A stretch of 31,116 nt of DNA, taken from the NCBI GenBank assembly GCA_947254645.1, contig CAMYDW010000019.1:1-31116 (forward strand). The letters are read 5' to 3'. Of the stretch, positions 28,920 to 31,116 are shown piece by piece. Origin of the DNA: an uncultured Peptococcaceae bacterium. Lineage in GTDB: Bacteria; Bacillota; Peptococcia; Peptococcales; Peptococcaceae. Every line of letters starts with the position of its first letter. Position 1 is the stretch's first letter. The translations under genes and the position numbers were made by a program. Under the pieces are notes generated by a model that did not search any database, was not told the origin of the DNA, and was given only the letters and a program-made list of their open reading frames with translations.

Positions 28920-30691
28920 CGGAAGAAACAAAGAAACAAATTTTACTGCACCTGCCATATCTGTTCTTTGTCTATCTCTTTGACAAGATAGCACAGGGCT
29001 TTCGCTTATCCTACGGGGCGGATTTTGGAACAAGGCTCCTGCATTTCCCAAAGGGTTTGACAGAAGCCTTTTCTTCTCCCCTTATCAGTTTTCACTTATC
29101 CGATCTTTTTATCGGAATCATAGCGGCGGCACTCATTCGCCTTGCCGTCTATGTGAAAGGGAAAAATGCAAAGAAGTACAGAAAAGGAACAGAGTACGGA
29201 TCCGCCCGTTTTGGAAATAAAAAAGACATTAAGCCATATATTGATCCGGTATTTAGGAACAACATTCCTCTTACCAAAACGGAGTGCATTACCATGAACA
29301 GCCGCCCGAAAAATCCGAAGTATGCAAGAAATAAAAACATCCTTGTGGTCGGAGGATCAGGCAGCGGAAAGACGCGTTTTTTTGTAAAGCCGTCCCTTAT
29401 GCAGATGCATTCAAGCTATGTAGTTACCGATCCCAAAGGCGAGCTGCTTCTCTCCTGCGGGAAGTTACTGCAGCGAGGCGGATATAAAATCAAGGTGCTT
29501 AACACCATCAATTTCAAAAAATCTATGAGATACAATCCTTTCGCATATATCCGAAGCGAAAAGGATATTTTGAAGCTGGTAAACACAATCATTATGAACA
29601 CCAAAGGCGACGGCGAAAAAGCCGCCGAGGACTTCTGGACGAAATCGGAACGTCTTTTCTACTCTGCCCTGATCGGATATATCTTTTATGAAGCGCCGGA
29701 GGAAGAAAAGAATTTTACCACGCTTCTTGAAATGATAAACGCATCGGAGGCAAGGGAGGATGATCCGGAATTTCAAAGCCCGGTGGATTTAATGTTTCAG
29801 AGGTTGGAGGAGAAAGACCCGGAGCATTTTGCGGTAAGACAGTATAAGAAGTTTCTTCTTTCCGCCGGAAAAACAAGATCCTCCATCTTAATCTCCTGCG
29901 GCGCCCGCCTTGCCCCATTTGACATCAGAGAGCTTAGAGAACTTTTAGAAAAGGACGAAATGGAGCTTGATACCATAGGGGATCGAAAAACCGCACTCTT
30001 TGTCATCATAAGCGACACCGACGATACCTTTAACTTTGTTGTCAGTATTTTATACACCCAGCTTTTTAATCTTCTCTGTGATAAGGCGGACGATGTGTAC
30101 GGCGGAAGGCTGCCTGTCCATGTGCGCTGCCTTTTGGATGAGTTTGCAAATATCGGGCAGATACCAAAGTTTGAAAAGCTGATTGCCACCATCCGAAGCC
30201 GTGAAATATCGGCTTCTATTATTTTGCAGTCCCAGTCCCAGCTGAAAGCGATATATAAGGAGAATGCGGACACCATTGTCGGTAACTGCGACAGCTTCCT
30301 TTTTCTTGGCGGCAAGGAAAAAACAACACTAAAGGAAGTATCGGAAATACTGGGAAAGGAAACCATCGACAGCTTTAACACCTCTGAAACAAGAGGTCGG
30401 GAGTTATCTCACGGACTGAACTATCAAAAGCTTGGGAAGGAGCTGATGACACAGGATGAAATCGCAGTTATGGACGGCGGTAAATGCATCCTGCAAATCA
30501 GAGGCGTAAGACCGTTCTTTTCGGATAAGTACGATATTACAGCGCACCCTAATTACAAATACCTTTCCGACTATGACAAGAAAAACTCTTTTGATGCGGA
30601 AAGGTATATCAAGCACCGCCCCGCAGTTGTAAGACAAAATGAAGTCTTTGACTACTATGAAATCGATGCGGAGAAATTAGCGAAAGAATAA
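28916..30691 (+). CDS. VirD4-like type IV coupling protein (TraG/PcfC family)
   Basis: The 591-residue ATPase brings the relaxase-DNA complex to the type IV secretion channel. Two N-terminal membrane segments (LPYLFFVYLFDKIAQGF and DLFIGIIAAALIRLAVYV) precede the motor domain. Walker A is GGSGSGKT (146-153) and Walker B is LLDEFANIG (from 406), followed by KFEKLIATIRSREISASIIL and QSQSQLK. A final region includes YKYLSDYDK and the acidic end YEIDAEKLAKE. All key residues are intact. The start overlaps the PcfB gene stop. It is the conserved core of the element and should be functional. Confidence 0.95.
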   Translation: MTEETKKQILLHLPYLFFVYLFDKIAQGFRLSYGADFGTRLLHFPKGLTEAFSSPLISFHLSDLFIGIIAAALIRLAVYVKGKNAKKYRKGTEYGSARFGNKKDIKPYIDPVFRNNIPLTKTECITMNSRPKNPKYARNKNILVVGGSGSGKTRFFVKPSLMQMHSSYVVTDPKGELLLSCGKLLQRGGYKIKVLNTINFKKSMRYNPFAYIRSEKDILKLVNTIIMNTKGDGEKAAEDFWTKSERLFYSALIGYIFYEAPEEEKNFTTLLEMINASEAREDDPEFQSPVDLMFQRLEEKDPEHFAVRQYKKFLLSAGKTRSSILISCGARLAPFDIRELRELLEKDEMELDTIGDRKTALFVIISDTDDTFNFVVSILYTQLFNLLCDKADDVYGGRLPVHVRCLLDEFANIGQIPKFEKLIATIRSREISASIILQSQSQLKAIYKENADTIVGNCDSFLFLGGKEKTTLKEVSEILGKETIDSFNTSETRGRELSHGLNYQKLGKELMTQDEIAVMDGGKCILQIRGVRPFFSDKYDITAHPNYKYLSDYDKKNSFDAERYIKHRPAVVRQNEVFDYYEIDAEKLAKE

Positions 30692-30705
30692 GAAGGAGGA
30701 AACGC

Positions 30706-30768
30706 TTGATCTACAAAACAGCAGTATATAGAGCGAGGGCGCCCGACGCCCGAAAAACTATCCGCTAA
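30706..30768 (+). CDS. 20-residue ORF between VirD4 and Maff2, possible leader peptide
   Basis: AAGGAGG lies 6 nt before TTG 30706, which opens a frame encoding a 20-residue peptide (first residues M/LIYKTAVYRARAPDARK) to TAA 30768. Its last codons form the left arm of a strong hairpin (30755-30783). A very good ribosome binding site for so short a frame suggests a leader peptide or a remnant. No family known. Confidence 0.4.
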   Translation: MIYKTAVYRARAPDARKTIR

Positions 30769-30783
30769 CAAAGCGGATAGTTT
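30755..30783 (+). promoter_or_regulatory. Strong hairpin between VirD4 and Maff2 genes
   Basis: The 12-bp perfect stem AAACTATCCGCT/AGCGGATAGTTT has loop AACAA. Just before it lies a second GC-rich hairpin GGGCG/CGCCC (about 30738-30752). No T-run follows, so an attenuator or processing site is more likely than a full terminator. Confidence 0.6.
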
Positions 30784-30839
30784 AATGAGGAAAAATAAAA
30801 ACTATGTGTAGCCGCAAAGGCGGCAGAAAGGATGAATCT

Positions 30840-30980
30840 ATGGCATTTTTTAATTCAGCAGTCGGAGTATTACAGACACTTGTGATCGCACTTGGTGCAG
30901 GACTTGGAATCTGGGGCATCGTAAACCTTTTGGAAGGGTACGGGAACGACAACCCGGGCGCTAATGCTCATGTACGGTAA
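30840..30980 (+). pseudogene. Maff2-family membrane protein, C-terminus replaced
   Basis: The 46-residue frame starts MAFFNSAVGVLQTLVIALGA, then GLGIWGIVNLLEGYGNDNPGA, the very conserved Maff2 N-terminal half and membrane helix. Normal Maff2 continues with a second hydrophobic helix (roughly KSQGxKQLMAGGGVALIG). Here the frame turns into NAHVR and stops at 30980, so the second helix is missing. The break is at about 30960. A small insertion or recombination is likely; the intact tail may lie beyond the window. GAAAGG precedes the start codon. Confidence 0.7.
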
Positions 30981-31071
30981 GGAAGCAAGCAACCGAAAAC
31001 AAGAGATAGACCGCCAGCACTACACTATTCCGAACCAAAGACCAAAAGATAAGCATTGTGGGAAAATCTAA
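30964..31071 (+). CDS. Short ORF inside the DNA that interrupts Maff2 (unknown)
   Basis: From ATG 30964 the frame encodes 35 residues (MLMYGKEASNRKQEIDRQHY ... CGKI) and ends in the left arm of the hairpin at 31054. It is hydrophilic, with no membrane helix, so it is not Maff2. I do not recognise it. No good ribosome binding site. It could be the tail of an inserted gene read in another context. Confidence 0.25.
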   Translation: MLMYGKEASNRKQEIDRQHYTIPNQRPKDKHCGKI

Positions 31072-31093
31072 ACTTTTGGATTTTCCTACAATG
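31054..31093. repeat. Inverted repeat/hairpin near the right edge
   Basis: A 15-bp stem CATTGTGGGAAAATC/GATTTTCCTACAATG (one G-U pair) has a 10-nt loop. It lies within the DNA that interrupts Maff2 and could be the end of an insertion or a terminator; no T-run follows. Confidence 0.6.
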
Positions 31094-31116
31094 CCAACTA
31101 CGGCGGAATCCCTCCC

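Larger units (their letters stand above)
26902..31116 (+). mobile_element. Left end of a Tn1549-type integrative conjugative element
   Basis: Directly after the LysR gene the sequence changes character and a gene order typical of Tn1549-family conjugation modules follows: DUF6017-type HTH protein, DUF5348, PcfB (DUF3801), VirD4 coupling protein, Maff2. All are on the plus strand with tight spacing and GGAGG sites. The left limit is placed at the LysR stop by inference; the integrase, expected at the far end, and the other limit are outside the window. The first 375 nt have no element gene: they hold short direct repeats and a tet-type leader, annotated separately. Confidence 0.85.

Noticed and set aside
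29797..30381. 194-codon minus-strand ORF opposite virD4
   Set aside because: It is the antisense of the conserved coupling-protein motor domain, Ser/Arg-rich without known motifs; an artefact of codon bias.
30960..31116. Group II intron or retron inserted in Maff2
   Set aside because: The GUGYG-type 5' end expected of a group II intron is not visible, and no reverse transcriptase is in view; the window ends too soon to decide.
1..31116. tRNA or rRNA genes
   Set aside because: I saw no cloverleaf with a T-loop GTTCGAATC-type signature and no rRNA sequence on either strand.

Overview
The window looks like a chromosome segment of a low-to-moderate GC Bacillota (Firmicutes), probably an anaerobe. 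The support is the greA-lysS operon, a Firmicutes-type LexA with CGAAC-like SOS boxes, a NiaR (3H-domain) repressor, strong AGGAGG ribosome binding sites, TTGACA-N17-TATAAT promoters, and a surface protein with a cell-wall-sorting-like C-terminus. I cannot fix the genus from sequence alone.

Layout. 1-8.1 kb: the end of an unidentified gene, an ABC exporter pair (ATPase plus a long FtsX-type permease), yaaA, and a 1106-residue beta-helix/Cna-B surface protein. 8.1-9.5 kb: a scar of gene fragments (membrane-protein tail, PadR piece, BRO/antirepressor piece, half a DMT transporter), one intact unknown gene, and a 27-bp exact copy of part of the dehydrogenase gene 1.6 kb downstream. 9.7-14.8 kb: a 3-hydroxyacyl-CoA dehydrogenase-like gene; a PfoR/PTS_EIIC_2-like membrane protein divergent from niaR, with a palindrome in its early transcribed region; a small membrane protein; a C-terminal yjdF remnant; an M20 amidohydrolase; and a glutaredoxin-like gene. 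14.9-24.2 kb: housekeeping genes: PAP2 phosphatase, greA-lysS divergent from lexA, a Crp/Fnr-PspC-PspC-TauE cluster, endonuclease IV coupled to an unknown gene, a flavodoxin, a membrane-anchored XRE regulator and rpmE. 24.4-26.9 kb: a Na+/H+ antiporter (CitMHS-like) and a LysR regulator. Nearly all chromosomal units end in long perfect hairpins, many able to terminate from both sides.

26.9-31.1 kb: the left end of an integrative conjugative element of the Tn1549 type. The order is a DUF6017-type replication/HTH protein, DUF5348, PcfB (DUF3801), a VirD4 coupling protein, a 20-codon ORF with a hairpin, and a broken Maff2 gene. The element runs off the window.

The most striking point is the 5' leader of this conjugation operon (about 26,985-27,276). 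It contains an 11-codon mini-ORF, a 10-bp stem with a T-run, and a 36-codon ORF beginning MPMLRSRGIYRLEIQGF. I recognise this as the attenuation leader normally found upstream of ribosomal-protection tetracycline resistance genes (tet(M)/tet(O)/tet(W) class). Here no tet gene follows and the leader runs straight into the conjugation genes. If real, ribosome-targeting drugs could control transfer without a linked resistance gene.
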